A stretch of DNA of 48,609 bases from Alphaproteobacteria bacterium (GCA_947457015.1 CANGTV010000006.1:1-48609); one strand, 5' to 3'; counted from the first letter of the stretch, positions 1 to 8,396 are shown. Notes: generated from the sequence alone by a model not told the origin. Program-made: numbers and translations.

Positions 1-88
1 TTAATGAGTTTATAAAAAAATTTTATACAATATTGTTTAATAAAAAGTACAAATATATTAATAAAAAAAATAAAAAGGGAGCGTTAAA

Positions 89-2068
89 ATGGTCAGGGTT
101 ATATTTCTCTGTGGGTATGTATTTGTTGCGTTATTGTTTTTCTTCTCCCCCATGTGCTTAGGGATGGAGGAGCGCCCTGAACAATCGCCCTCTCCGGCTC
201 CTCGCCGCGGACTTAACAGAAATGTAGTTAATGAGAGTAGCCCGCTTGTTCCAATTCAGCGGTCTACTGATCTAAGAAATAGAGTAAGACCCTTACAACG
301 TGCTGTAGAAGCCATACTTCATGATGAAAGCTCGGCAGTTACCATCTATAATTTAAAGACAGATCGTGGTCGCAATTGGGATAACCTTGATCAGTTTTTA
401 GACAATCTTGATCGTGCTCTTTTTCAGATTTCTCCTACAAGAACAAAAGTGGCCACAGGCTTAGCAAGTCTTCCGGGATGTTTCATTCCCGTATTTTTAT
501 CTAATACGGTGTTGCACAGCCTTGGGGGAGTTTTGGACAAAGACCTGGGCGCAGGAGTTTCCACAGGTTTAGAGACCTGGATTATTACAACGACAATGCC
601 TGTTGCGTTGGATCTTACGGCTGATCTTGCGGGAGGTGCTGTCTCCTTATGCTCAACCCAACAGGCATTTTCATCTTCTCGAGGAGAAGATCCCGATGAG
701 GTTAACAATCCCCATGTATTTCCTATGTCAAAGGGGCATAGAGCAGCACTTGTTATTCTTTTTGTGACAAGTGGGCTCGATGCTGCTATCCCCACTCTCT
801 TAATATTTAATGCAGAAGCACCTTTCTCTGTTGGTAAATGGATTAGCGTTGCATGTATTCTACCATTTTATTGGAAGACTTATTGGGATATAGGAAAAGC
901 AAACATCAATTATGCATTCAATAATTATGTTCATCAAACGGATGAAGCCGATAGGACGAAGAGAAGAATTATTGCAAAAAAAGTCCAGTTGTTCCAAGAC
1001 GCCATTAATCACCCTGATCGCCCAAAGTCCGATAAACTTGTAAAACTTGTATATCAAGCTTTATCAGAAAAATTGAAACGACAGAAACTTCGCCGAGCTC
1101 AGGCAGGAGCCGACCCTCAACAACAAGAGCCTTCCAATCGCGTAGAACTTGATCCTGAAGCACTAGAAGACTTAGAGATTTCTGTGTTTAGCCTTCTCAT
1201 GACGAAAGACGCTAAGCGGGATGATATGACACACGTTTCTGCTCCTGAAAGAGAGCCAGAAAGCGAACTCGATGAAGTCCCTATGCAACACAACACCCTC
1301 GAAGAGCAGATTTTAGTTTTGCAGAAAAAAATACAAGGTCTCGAAGAAGAAAATGCGCAGATATCTCGTGCTTTCAAACAGGCCGCAAGCTTGCATGCGG
1401 ATCTAGGGTCCTTACAACCACCTTCTTGGAAAGAAGATCTATTAAGTGCAGTAGCTACAGGCTTAACGGGAGCCGCTTTGGCGGCGCGCTTTGAAATTTT
1501 AAGAAGTACAATCCAAAATGGGCTTCAACAACTTGGGGTCGATGAGGAAAGCGCACAAAATGCTTCCTATAGCATTGCAGGGCCTGCGAGCCTTTTTAGA
1601 GTTGTTGTCGAATCGAGGCTGCATCAACAACAATTTAAGGGATGGTTAAAAGCTTTGTCCGTGAGCAACTTAGGAGACTTTAGATTTTTAAGAAAAGGAT
1701 TCAATATTGTCTCGACGATCAATGGGTCGTTATTTGCGAGCCCTAGTTTTTATGTGGGGTTTGCTTTCTCATCCCTTTCTCCTTATCCACTCTTAGGAAA
1801 GCTTTCTCTTCTCATTCCTTCAGCTCTTCTTGATTTCTCTCTGTTTAAGCATGTTCTCGAAGAGCGCCATGCTGACAGTATAACGGCTGTAGCAACACTC
1901 GGAAGTGAAGACATAGGTGTAGAACGTCAGAGAGCTCACCTCAACCGATGGGCGACTAAAGTTCAAGAGCGTATCGTCCCAACCTCTGGCGAGCGGGTGT
2001 TTGACCAAGAAACAATAGCGAATATTTACAGTTTAATGCAGGAGAATGCTTTAAAGAATAAATCTTGA
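89..2068 (+). CDS. Large exported or membrane protein of unknown function
   Basis: Encodes 659 residues that I cannot assign to a family. The start has a good ribosome site (GGGAG, about 7 nt upstream) in very AT-rich DNA. Residues 1-25 form a hydrophobic signal peptide or anchor. Further hydrophobic stretches lie near residues 121-145, 160-186, 218-240 and 249-266, again near 455-475, and near the C-terminus around the SPSFYVGFAF segment. A charged middle section ends in a short coiled coil (LEEQILVLQKKIQGLEEENA, about residues 402-421). A charged centre between two hydrophobic blocks suggests an envelope protein or a secreted membrane-active effector; this is inference. Both codon usage and the single long frame support a real gene. 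Confidence 0.8.
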   Translation: MVRVIFLCGYVFVALLFFFSPMCLGMEERPEQSPSPAPRRGLNRNVVNESSPLVPIQRSTDLRNRVRPLQRAVEAILHDESSAVTIYNLKTDRGRNWDNLDQFLDNLDRALFQISPTRTKVATGLASLPGCFIPVFLSNTVLHSLGGVLDKDLGAGVSTGLETWIITTTMPVALDLTADLAGGAVSLCSTQQAFSSSRGEDPDEVNNPHVFPMSKGHRAALVILFVTSGLDAAIPTLLIFNAEAPFSVGKWISVACILPFYWKTYWDIGKANINYAFNNYVHQTDEADRTKRRIIAKKVQLFQDAINHPDRPKSDKLVKLVYQALSEKLKRQKLRRAQAGADPQQQEPSNRVELDPEALEDLEISVFSLLMTKDAKRDDMTHVSAPEREPESELDEVPMQHNTLEEQILVLQKKIQGLEEENAQISRAFKQAASLHADLGSLQPPSWKEDLLSAVATGLTGAALAARFEILRSTIQNGLQQLGVDEESAQNASYSIAGPASLFRVVVESRLHQQQFKGWLKALSVSNLGDFRFLRKGFNIVSTINGSLFASPSFYVGFAFSSLSPYPLLGKLSLLIPSALLDFSLFKHVLEERHADSITAVATLGSEDIGVERQRAHLNRWATKVQERIVPTSGERVFDQETIANIYSLMQENALKNKS

Positions 2069-2363
2069 GGCAGGAATAAAGGTTATTCGCGCGGCGGACT
2101 ACGTATGAAAATTTTTCTTAAGACGAGGTGACTTTTCATCTGAAAGGAAGGGTCTCTCCCCCTTGTGGGAGAGGTCGCCCCGAAGGGGCGGGCGAGGAGG
2201 CATTTTAGGATAGCTGAGGGTATTAGCAGGGCTTAAATATTTAGATATCTATTTTTTTGCATATCCGTAAGAAAAAAGTTAAAAATATATTGACAATAAA
2301 ATTTGTAGTTAATAAATATAGTTTACGAATCATTTTTTTATTTCATGAGTTGGGATATACAAC
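2069..2363. repeat. Intergenic region with paired GC-rich hairpins
   Basis: No gene is visible. Two adjacent perfect hairpins stand out: CTCTCCC (2154-2160) with GGGAGAG (2167-2173), and CGCCCC (2176-2181) with GGGGCG (2185-2190). The surrounding GC-rich sequence, ending about 2200, resembles the dispersed palindromic repeats common in alphaproteobacterial genomes. It could act as a terminator for the upstream gene, but no T-run follows. The remainder to 2363 is AT-rich with no recognised signal. Confidence 0.5.
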
Positions 2364-2470
2364 CACTCTAAGTTATTATGGTGATAGAATACGGGGCTGA
2401 TTTCTTGAGCTCTTTGCTTCAATCTAAGTTCACATAAAGTTTTAGAAGACCTTTCTTTTTTCGGAGGAGG
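2364..2470 (+). repeat. Conserved block upstream of an exported-protein gene (copy 1)
   Basis: From GGTGATA at 2380 this stretch aligns without gaps over 51 bases to the block starting at 35652, with roughly three quarters of the bases identical, including GAATACGGGGCT / AAATACGGGGCT. Weaker similarity continues on both sides. Each copy lies 230-250 bp before the start of a signal-peptide protein (2628 here, 35885 there). Read on the minus strand, both copies can encode related peptides with LRL..RA and SPVFYH. It may be a remnant of a repeated gene or a shared regulatory leader; I cannot decide. Confidence 0.55.
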
Positions 2471-2627
2471 AGTGTTTTGTGAAGTGAATTGCTTCACTGA
2501 ACGCAATCCCTTCTTCTATAAGCATTTTCTTCACTTTCAATCAAAGAAAATCGAGGCGTTTGCTGAATCGCAAGAGTGTGCAATTTTATAAATTTATTTT
2601 TAATGAGTATTAATAGGAGTCAAAAAT

Positions 2628-4757
2628 ATGAGTAAGAAAATCAATATGAAAGCAAAACTAGGTCACTTTATGCTTTTGTGTAGTTCAGCGTTTCTTTCCT
2701 CAGTTTTTGTTTCTGCTTCGACTTGGGGGATGAATCTCGACGAAAAACAGAACTATTTAGGGACCTTGAGGATAAGCAACATAAGTTCCTCAAATTTAAC
2801 ATTGTTTAGTCAAAACTTTTCTTTGCTGAAAGAACAGAAAAAAAATATAACCCCAAATTTTTCCAACTCTTCCTCTAGCTCTTCAAGCTCTTCTTCAAGT
2901 TCTTCCTCTAGTTCTGCTCAAAGCAGTAGCTCTAAGAGCCTTACTTCTTCTTCCAGTTTTTCAAAAGAATGGAGTCAGTTGTCTCGATTACAACATACCA
3001 AGCAGGAACAATATGTCCCATTTTCTCTTTATGAGCATCAGCGCCTCGTTATGCCTTCTATCCGGTTTTTACGAAAAAACTTCATTGAAGAGCATGCGAA
3101 TCCTCCTTTTTACGCACTCTTGTATAATGGAAAGCCGTTAAATATCTTTATTTATGAAACTCAACAGTTGCCATTCGGGGAAACGACTCCTCCTCATATT
3201 GCGAAGGCGATTGATGCCATCGCTAAGACTAAGGATTCCAATTTATTTACAGAAATCAACAAAAGTGCAAGTGGTCCTTTAGTCAAAAATGCTACAGGTA
3301 TAAAATGGGCGGATGCTCTTTCTTCGCAATGCAAAGAAGATCTCGGAATTATTGCCCAACATATTATAGGTAAAAATATAGATCTTAATGAAGTAGACCC
3401 TGAATGGTTTTTGACAACTCTTCAAGGATTGCTTGGGAGCCTTGATATTTTTTTTGATACTAATTCTGTTACTAAAATTTTTAAGAGTCAAAAAAGGCAA
3501 GTTTCTTCTTTAGAATCTTTTTGGGTAAGGGGAAGATCTACTTACGGTGATCAGGAGAAGCTAGAGTTACCAGAGGAGGTGTCTCATGTTTTTGAATCTC
3601 TCACGAATGCGATAAAAAGTATTTATGTGTCGCACGTCTCTACTTCATCTAATGATCCAAGGAAACCCACACTTGATGATGTTGATTTGAATGATAGATC
3701 CATTCTTAATTATTTAAAAGGTAACTATGTGAGCGACCAACAGTCTGATAAAATGTTAGAATATCGACATCTTTTTTGGTGGGAGCAGTCGCTTTACCCT
3801 ATGTTAGTAAAGCGAATTTCTGATAGCAAAAAAGAGAGTCTCCCTCCTTGCCTTTTTATGTATGACACGACTCATAATGTAGGCCCCCATTCATTCCTTA
3901 AAATGATGACTTCTTTTAATGGGATAGAAGTCTGTTCATTAAAGAGGAAAGGATGGGCAAAGTGGTTCTCAAAGGATCAAGTTGTGGTCCCGATCCGCGA
4001 TCAATATGGCAGATATCCCGGCCAACTCAACTATGAAAATGAAAAACCCGATTCACAGCTTTCAGATTCGTTTGGAAGAAATCCTGGGCAGCATAATTAT
4101 GGAGAGTTATTACCAGACGATCAACTTTCCGACATCCATGGTAGATACCCAGGATCCTTCAATTATGGGAAGGAAAAACTCGACTCAGAACTCCCTGACA
4201 CCTTTGGAAGAAATCCTGGAGAACTGAACCATGGAACTGATTTGGATCTCCATGGGAGATATCCCGGCCAACTGAACTACAGAAATGAAAAACCCGACTC
4301 AGAACTTCCTGATCAGTTTGAGAGACAGCCCGGACAACATAATCATGGAGAAACATTGCCAGATGATAAACTTCAAGACATCCATGGTCGATGGCCAGGA
4401 TTCTTCAATCATGGAAATAAAAAACCCGACTCAGAACTTCCTGACACCTTTGGAAGAAATCCTGGGCAGCATAATTATGGAAAGTTATTACCAGACGATC
4501 AACTTTCCGACATCCATGGTCGATGGCCAGGATTCTTCAATCATGGAAATAAAAAACCCGACTCAGAACTTCCTGACATTTTTGGAAGAGACCCTGGAGA
4601 ACTAAACCATGGAACTGATTTGGATCTCCATGGGAGATATCCCGGCCAACTGAACTACAGAAATAAAAAACCCGACTCAGAACTCCCTGACACCTTTGGA
4701 AGATCACCAGATTCTCCGTATCATGGACGGTCTTTTGATAGCCTTTATATTGAGTAG
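2628..4757 (+). CDS. Exported protein with poly-Ser linker and 12 C-terminal tandem repeats
   Basis: Encodes 709 residues starting after an AGGAG site about 8 nt upstream. Residues 1-34 look like a signal peptide. Residues 79-112 are almost pure serine, encoded by mixed Ser codons, so the tract is kept at protein level rather than being a DNA microsatellite. Residues 113-457 are non-repetitive and match no family I know. Residues 458-709, ending at the last residue, consist of exactly twelve tandem units: ten of 22 residues and two of 16. Each unit begins Asp-x-x-(Gly-Arg)-x-Pro-Gly and continues through Asn-(Tyr/His) to an acidic tail. This layout of export signal, linker, unique domain and repeat tail suggests an adhesin or effector; that is inference. 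Confidence 0.85.
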   Translation: MSKKINMKAKLGHFMLLCSSAFLSSVFVSASTWGMNLDEKQNYLGTLRISNISSSNLTLFSQNFSLLKEQKKNITPNFSNSSSSSSSSSSSSSSSSAQSSSSKSLTSSSSFSKEWSQLSRLQHTKQEQYVPFSLYEHQRLVMPSIRFLRKNFIEEHANPPFYALLYNGKPLNIFIYETQQLPFGETTPPHIAKAIDAIAKTKDSNLFTEINKSASGPLVKNATGIKWADALSSQCKEDLGIIAQHIIGKNIDLNEVDPEWFLTTLQGLLGSLDIFFDTNSVTKIFKSQKRQVSSLESFWVRGRSTYGDQEKLELPEEVSHVFESLTNAIKSIYVSHVSTSSNDPRKPTLDDVDLNDRSILNYLKGNYVSDQQSDKMLEYRHLFWWEQSLYPMLVKRISDSKKESLPPCLFMYDTTHNVGPHSFLKMMTSFNGIEVCSLKRKGWAKWFSKDQVVVPIRDQYGRYPGQLNYENEKPDSQLSDSFGRNPGQHNYGELLPDDQLSDIHGRYPGSFNYGKEKLDSELPDTFGRNPGELNHGTDLDLHGRYPGQLNYRNEKPDSELPDQFERQPGQHNHGETLPDDKLQDIHGRWPGFFNHGNKKPDSELPDTFGRNPGQHNYGKLLPDDQLSDIHGRWPGFFNHGNKKPDSELPDIFGRDPGELNHGTDLDLHGRYPGQLNYRNKKPDSELPDTFGRSPDSPYHGRSFDSLYIE
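3999..4754 (+). repeat. Twelve in-frame tandem units (66 bp and 48 bp)
   Basis: Ten 66-bp and two 48-bp units fill the 3' end of the gene. The units are diverged, but the 7th and 9th share a long identical stretch, as do the segments near 4233-4303 and 4612-4682. The array has therefore grown by duplicating blocks of several units. The two short units each lack the last six residues of the consensus. The frame is kept throughout and the stop codon follows the last unit directly, so copy number could change without breaking the gene. Confidence 0.92.
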
Positions 4758-4935
4758 TTCTTAAGAGATATAGTCTGTGCATTTGAAGATACCTTATTAA
4801 GCCTGGCGCTAGGTGCCATTCCCTGCTGTGGCGGGAATAACACTCAAAAAAAGGCAACTTCAAGAACAACGAGTATAGTTTGTGCTGAGACTTCCTGGAG
4901 GTAAGTGTTAGGGGCTTCTCCTCCAAACTTCCCCC
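4758..4935. repeat. Intergenic region with a partial palindromic repeat arm
   Basis: No gene is evident. Around 4816-4836 lies a degenerate single arm of the family whose intact arms read CATCCCCTGCTGTGGCGGGG elsewhere in this window (for example 43876-43904). The rest shows no recognised signal. Confidence 0.45.
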
Positions 4936-4989
4936 TTGACTTGGGGTCGATTCATGCCAATATGTAATTAAGAATGATTCTTAATTACA
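4936..4989 (+). promoter_or_regulatory. znu promoter with a perfect Zur/Fur-like palindrome
   Basis: TGTAATTAAGAA (4963-4974) is followed by TGA and then its exact reverse complement (4978-4989), giving a 27-bp palindrome. A TTGACT element at 4936-4941 with an AT-rich candidate -10 near 4958-4964 places the palindrome over the -10 and start region. Placement in front of a metal-uptake operon fits a Fur-superfamily repressor (Zur, Fur or Mur). The regulator is not in this window, so its identity is inference. Confidence 0.7.
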
Positions 4990-5003
4990 ACGATGGTGAA
5001 AAA

Positions 5004-5108
5004 ATGCGTGCTTATAAAAATCCCCTTCTTCAAGGTGCTTTTTATCGAACGGGGCTGATGATTGGTGTTGTAGCAGGATTGTGGGCAGGCGTTTTCTGGG
5101 CTCTTTAA
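5004..5108 (+). CDS. Small single-span membrane peptide ahead of znuC
   Basis: A 34-residue reading frame starts 15 bp after the operator palindrome and ends 6 bp before znuC. It is basic at the N-terminus (MRAYKN) and then almost wholly hydrophobic from about residue 17, ending in Trp-Ala-Leu. It looks like a one-pass membrane peptide. The ribosome site is weak. It may be a translated leader or an accessory subunit of the importer; I do not recognise a family. Confidence 0.5.
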   Translation: MRAYKNPLLQGAFYRTGLMIGVVAGLWAGVFWAL

Positions 5109-5114
5109 GACAAT

Positions 5115-5915
5115 ATGGAACCCGCTATTTCTTCATTTTGGGGGCGCCTTACAAAAAAACACCCGACGATCCGTTGTCATCCTCAAGGCCCTATTTCTAT
5201 TGATATTCAAAACCTTTCTGTACAATACCCTAATAATCCCATTATCTCAGGCCTTACGTGCCATTTTGAAGCGCCCTCCCTGTGGGCTATTGCGGGTCCC
5301 AATGGGGCAGGAAAAAGCACGCTTTTAAAAACACTTCTTGGTCTTCAGAAATTTAAGGGGGGAAAGATTAATTTTCATGGCCTCTGTCCTTGCGATGTAG
5401 CCTATCTCACCCAACAAAATCAACTGGATCGCAGATTTCCTTTGACAGTAGGGGATACGATCGCCATGGGACTTTTCCGGGAAGTGGGAATCTTTCGCAG
5501 GTACACAAAAGCACAAAGAGACAAAATGCAAGATGCCCTTGAACAAGTGGGACTTTCTTCTTTTGCGAAAACGCCTCTTCAAGCTCTTTCGGGTGGGCAA
5601 TTTCAGCGTGTTCTTTTTGCGCGTCTTATTCTTCAAAATGCGCCCGTTATTTTTCTGGATGAGCCTTTTACAGGAGTGGATGGGCGGACTATCGAAGATC
5701 TCATGGGCCTTTTACATCGTTGGGTCAAAGAGGGACGCCTCGTTCTTGCCGTCCTTCATGATTTGGATTTGACTCAAGAACACTTTCCGAAAACGCTTCT
5801 GCTTGCGCGTCATTTTTACAAAGCGGGATCAACAGAAGATGTCTTAACAAAAGAGCATATGCGCGAAGCCGTCGCGGCCTCACGCCAATGGGAAGATACG
5901 GGTGGAACACCATGA
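5115..5915 (+). CDS. znuC: Zinc/manganese ABC importer, ATP-binding protein
   Basis: A 266-residue ABC ATPase with Walker A GPNGAGKST, a Q-loop region (LTQQNQLDR), signature LSGGQFQRV, Walker B VIFLDEPFTG and a switch-region His in LAVLHDLDLT. It would drive uptake of zinc or manganese through the ZnuB-type permease. Its stop overlaps the permease start by 4 nt (ATGA), and the binding protein follows, so the three are one operon under the candidate Zur/Fur operator. No clear ribosome site precedes 5115, which suggests coupling to the small upstream frame. Zinc or manganese specificity cannot be read from this subunit alone. Confidence 0.88.
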   Translation: MEPAISSFWGRLTKKHPTIRCHPQGPISIDIQNLSVQYPNNPIISGLTCHFEAPSLWAIAGPNGAGKSTLLKTLLGLQKFKGGKINFHGLCPCDVAYLTQQNQLDRRFPLTVGDTIAMGLFREVGIFRRYTKAQRDKMQDALEQVGLSSFAKTPLQALSGGQFQRVLFARLILQNAPVIFLDEPFTGVDGRTIEDLMGLLHRWVKEGRLVLAVLHDLDLTQEHFPKTLLLARHFYKAGSTEDVLTKEHMREAVAASRQWEDTGGTP

Positions 5916-6763
5916 TTGACCTCTTTTTCTCGCCTTTTTTAGACTATATCTTTTTAAGGCGTGCTCTTATGGCCTGCTTGGCGCTTGCTTTAGGATGTGG
6001 CCCTGTCGGCGTTTTACTCGTCTTAAGGCGCATGAGCTTAATGGGAGATGCCTTGGCCCATGCCCTGTTGCCGGGAGCTGCCTTGGGTTTTTTAATAGGG
6101 GGCCTTTCCTTGCCTGCCATGGGGTTGGGAGGGTTTCTGGTGGGCTTTCTCGTCGCTCTTTCAGCGGGTGCTATTTCTCGTTTTACGATTTTGAATGAGG
6201 ATGCCAGCTTTGCAGGGTTTTACCTTATCTCCTTAGCGATTGGTGTGTTGATTGTCTCAACTCAAGGAAACCAGGTGGATTTGATGCACATCTTATTTGG
6301 GACCATCCTTGCTGTTGATAGTATGTCCCTTCTAATTGTGACAAGCATTACGACCTTCACTCTTTTTGTGTTGGCCTTGATTTATCGCCCCCTTTTGATT
6401 GAATGTTTTGATCCAGGATTTTTACGTGTCATTGGAGGGCGAGGAACTCTTTATCATTCTCTTTTTCTTGTTCTGGTGGCGCTGAATCTTGTGGCGGCCT
6501 TTCAAGCTTTGGGAACGTTAATGGCCTTGGGGATGATGATGTTGCCGGCAGTTTCTTCTCGGCTTTGGGCGCGCCATGTGTGGTCGCTTTTTCTTCTCTC
6601 AAGCTTTTTTGCGGTTATTTCTGGCTATTTTGGTCTTCTGTTATCTTATCACCTCGAGTGGCCGTCGGGTCCTTCCATTATTTTAGTAGCGGGCGTCATT
6701 TACGGTGTATCCCTCGTCATTGCTCCTTTCGGTACACTTAAACAACAGCAAGGGATGGCCTAA
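5912..6763 (+). CDS. znuB: Zinc/manganese ABC importer, permease
   Basis: An ABC-3 family permease of 283 residues with about eight hydrophobic segments. The family motif region LLVLRRMSLMGDALAHALLPG lies near the N-terminus (quoted in parts: LRRMSLMGDALAHALLPGAA). The frame is open from 5888, but the ATG at 5912, overlapping the znuC stop as ATGA, is the natural coupled start. The gene ends in TAATG, where znuA begins. It forms the membrane channel of the importer. Confidence 0.88.
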   Translation: MIDLFFSPFLDYIFLRRALMACLALALGCGPVGVLLVLRRMSLMGDALAHALLPGAALGFLIGGLSLPAMGLGGFLVGFLVALSAGAISRFTILNEDASFAGFYLISLAIGVLIVSTQGNQVDLMHILFGTILAVDSMSLLIVTSITTFTLFVLALIYRPLLIECFDPGFLRVIGGRGTLYHSLFLVLVALNLVAAFQALGTLMALGMMMLPAVSSRLWARHVWSLFLLSSFFAVISGYFGLLLSYHLEWPSGPSIILVAGVIYGVSLVIAPFGTLKQQQGMA

Positions 6764-7653
6764 TGCGCACTTTTCTTTTTTTGCTTCTTTTCTCCCTTCC
6801 TTCTTTTGCAAAACCCTTGATAGTTACAAGTTTCAGTATCTTAGGAGATATGGTGCACGAGATTGGCCAAGATAAAGTTGACGTCAAGACCCTCGTGGGG
6901 CCCAATCAAGACTCCCATATTTTTGAGCCCCGTCCTCAAGATGCCAAAGAGCTAGGGCGCGCAGACCTTGTTGTGGTCAATGGTCTTGGGTTTGAAGGAT
7001 GGATTGACCGCCTTATTGATGCTTCCGGATTTAAAGGCACTGTTCTTGTAGCCACAACAGGCGTTCGTCCTTTAAGAAGTACTTTACAGGGACACACATT
7101 TATTGACCCCCATGCATGGCATAGTTTAAAAAATGCAGCTATTTATGTGGATAATATTGTCAATGGCCTTTCGACGTTAATGCCTGAGGACGCTGGCTTC
7201 TTTAAAGCCCGAGGGAAGGCGTATAAAGCCTCTCTGCAGGCTCTTGAAAAAGAGGTTTCTCAAAAACTTGCCTCTATTCCTGTAGAGAAGCGAAAAGTCA
7301 TGACGGGTCATGCGGCCTTTGGGTATTTAGGAAGAGACTTCGACATCGCTTTTTGCTCCCCTGTGGGGATGAGCACGGAAGCTGAACCTTCCGCCAAAAC
7401 CGTAGCTGCCCTTATTCACAAAGTGAGGGAAGACAATATTCAAGCCGTCTTCATTGAGAATATCTCCAATCCTCGCCTCATCGAACAAATTGCAAAGGAA
7501 ACGGGAACCCACGTAGGAGGAGTGTTATACTCTGATGCGCTTTCTTCTCCGGGAACAGACGCAGATACTTATTTGAAAATGATGAGATTTAACCTTTCAT
7601 CTCTTATCAAGGGGATGGGGGAGGAGCATACTTCTTCAGATCAACAACTGTGA
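6763..7653 (+). CDS. znuA: Zinc/manganese-binding periplasmic protein
   Basis: A cluster A-I metal-binding protein of 296 residues with a short signal peptide (residues 1-16, cleavage after SFA). Candidate metal ligands are His52 (DSHIFEPRPQDAKEL), His117 (FIDPHAWH), His183 (TGHAAFGYLG) and Asp258 (YSDALSSPG). A third histidine, where manganese proteins usually have Glu, argues for zinc. The His-rich loop of Escherichia coli ZnuA is absent. The start overlaps the permease stop by one base. The last 92 bp of the core C-terminal coding sequence are duplicated exactly at 8102-8193. Confidence 0.88.
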   Translation: MRTFLFLLLFSLPSFAKPLIVTSFSILGDMVHEIGQDKVDVKTLVGPNQDSHIFEPRPQDAKELGRADLVVVNGLGFEGWIDRLIDASGFKGTVLVATTGVRPLRSTLQGHTFIDPHAWHSLKNAAIYVDNIVNGLSTLMPEDAGFFKARGKAYKASLQALEKEVSQKLASIPVEKRKVMTGHAAFGYLGRDFDIAFCSPVGMSTEAEPSAKTVAALIHKVREDNIQAVFIENISNPRLIEQIAKETGTHVGGVLYSDALSSPGTDADTYLKMMRFNLSSLIKGMGEEHTSSDQQL

Positions 7654-7785
7654 AGAAAAACATATAACTCTCTTTAAGGAGTATAAAAGCCAAGAACATC
7701 TTTTTTTGATTTTTTTAACAAATAATTTACTATTTTTAGCTATTATGAAGAATAGAAAAAAGAAAAAAACATCAGGAGAAACTCT

Positions 7786-8031
7786 ATGACAAGGCTGTCA
7801 CTTACTTTTTTTGTAATCTTATACTCTCTCACAATCTCCGATGGTAAATGTAGTTGTAAGGAGCCTTGGCCCAATTGCAAGTATTCAAACGCGCCTGGTT
7901 TTGTAGGATATTTATGTTGTATGCCAGGCGCTACTCCCCCCGCAAACTGTATCTCTCCTTACTATAAAGACTCAAGCTGTCAAGATCCTGTCCCTACGCC
8001 GCCTCATCATCTTCTTTTACTTAGAAAATAA
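7786..8031 (+). CDS. Small Cys-rich exported peptide
   Basis: An 81-residue product with an AGGAG ribosome site about 8 nt before the ATG. Residues 1-20 form a signal peptide (LSLTFFVILYSLTISDG). The mature part holds seven cysteines, including C-x-C and an adjacent Cys pair (LCCMPG), and ends in proline and histidine-rich sequence. I recognise no family. It recalls the Cys-rich exported proteins at 47-48.6 kb in general design only. It sits between znuA and a duplicated znuA tail, so it may have arrived with that rearrangement. Confidence 0.65.
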   Translation: MTRLSLTFFVILYSLTISDGKCSCKEPWPNCKYSNAPGFVGYLCCMPGATPPANCISPYYKDSSCQDPVPTPPHHLLLLRK

Positions 8032-8059
8032 ATGGCTAAAATTGGTTCTGAGAGACAAA

Positions 8060-8193
8060 TATGAAAAAGAAACAGGGACGCATGTTAGCGGCGTGTTGTA
8101 TTCTGATGCGCTTTCTTCTCCGGGAACAGACGCAGATACTTATTTGAAAATGATGAGATTTAACCTTTCATCTCTTATCAAGGGGATGGGGGA
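8060..8193 (+). pseudogene. Duplicated C-terminal fragment of znuA
   Basis: Bases 8102-8193 are identical to znuA 7531-7622 (92 bp), and 8060-8101 match the preceding znuA bases at roughly 70 percent. The frame reads KETGTHVSGVLYSDALSS, matching the binding protein C-terminus including the ligand-like Asp. The frame stays open to 8245 with an unrelated tail and has no proper start, so it is a fragment rather than a working gene. A diverged 5' half beside an identical 3' half points to gene conversion or to recombination with a related allele. Confidence 0.85.
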
Positions 8194-8233
8194 AGGATCA
8201 CACACCTCTTCAGCAATAACCTCCAACTTACAA

Positions 8234-8396
8234 TCCCCGAGTTAGAAGCTCTAAAGCCACCGACTTGATCGGGGGCTTTAGAGCTTCTAACTCGGGGATC
8301 TCCTAGAAGCACTGCGGTGTTTCAGCAAGATCCCCGATGAAGAAATGCTAATGTTTTCTTGCAGAAAACAAAGCATTTCTAGCTCGGGGATGACAA
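8234..8396. repeat. Structured palindromic repeat, copy A
   Basis: Contains several nested hairpins. TCCCCGAGTTAGAAGCTCT (from 8234) pairs perfectly with AGAGCTTCTAACTCGGGGA (ending near 8298). AGAAATGCT (8341-8349) pairs with AGCATTTCT (8372-8380), and the latter hairpin encloses GTTTTCT / AGAAAAC. The element ends in GGGGATGACAAG. It is homologous along its length to the element at 20105-20348, with paired changes in the stems. It lacks the outer 20-bp ends of that copy. Confidence 0.8.

Noticed and set aside
4285-4605. Second long frame inside the tandem-repeat region, and opposite-strand frames at 4159-4356 and 4537-4926
   Set aside because: Repetition of a unit whose length is a multiple of three keeps several frames open at once. 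The first frame alone has a signal peptide and continuous upstream coding.
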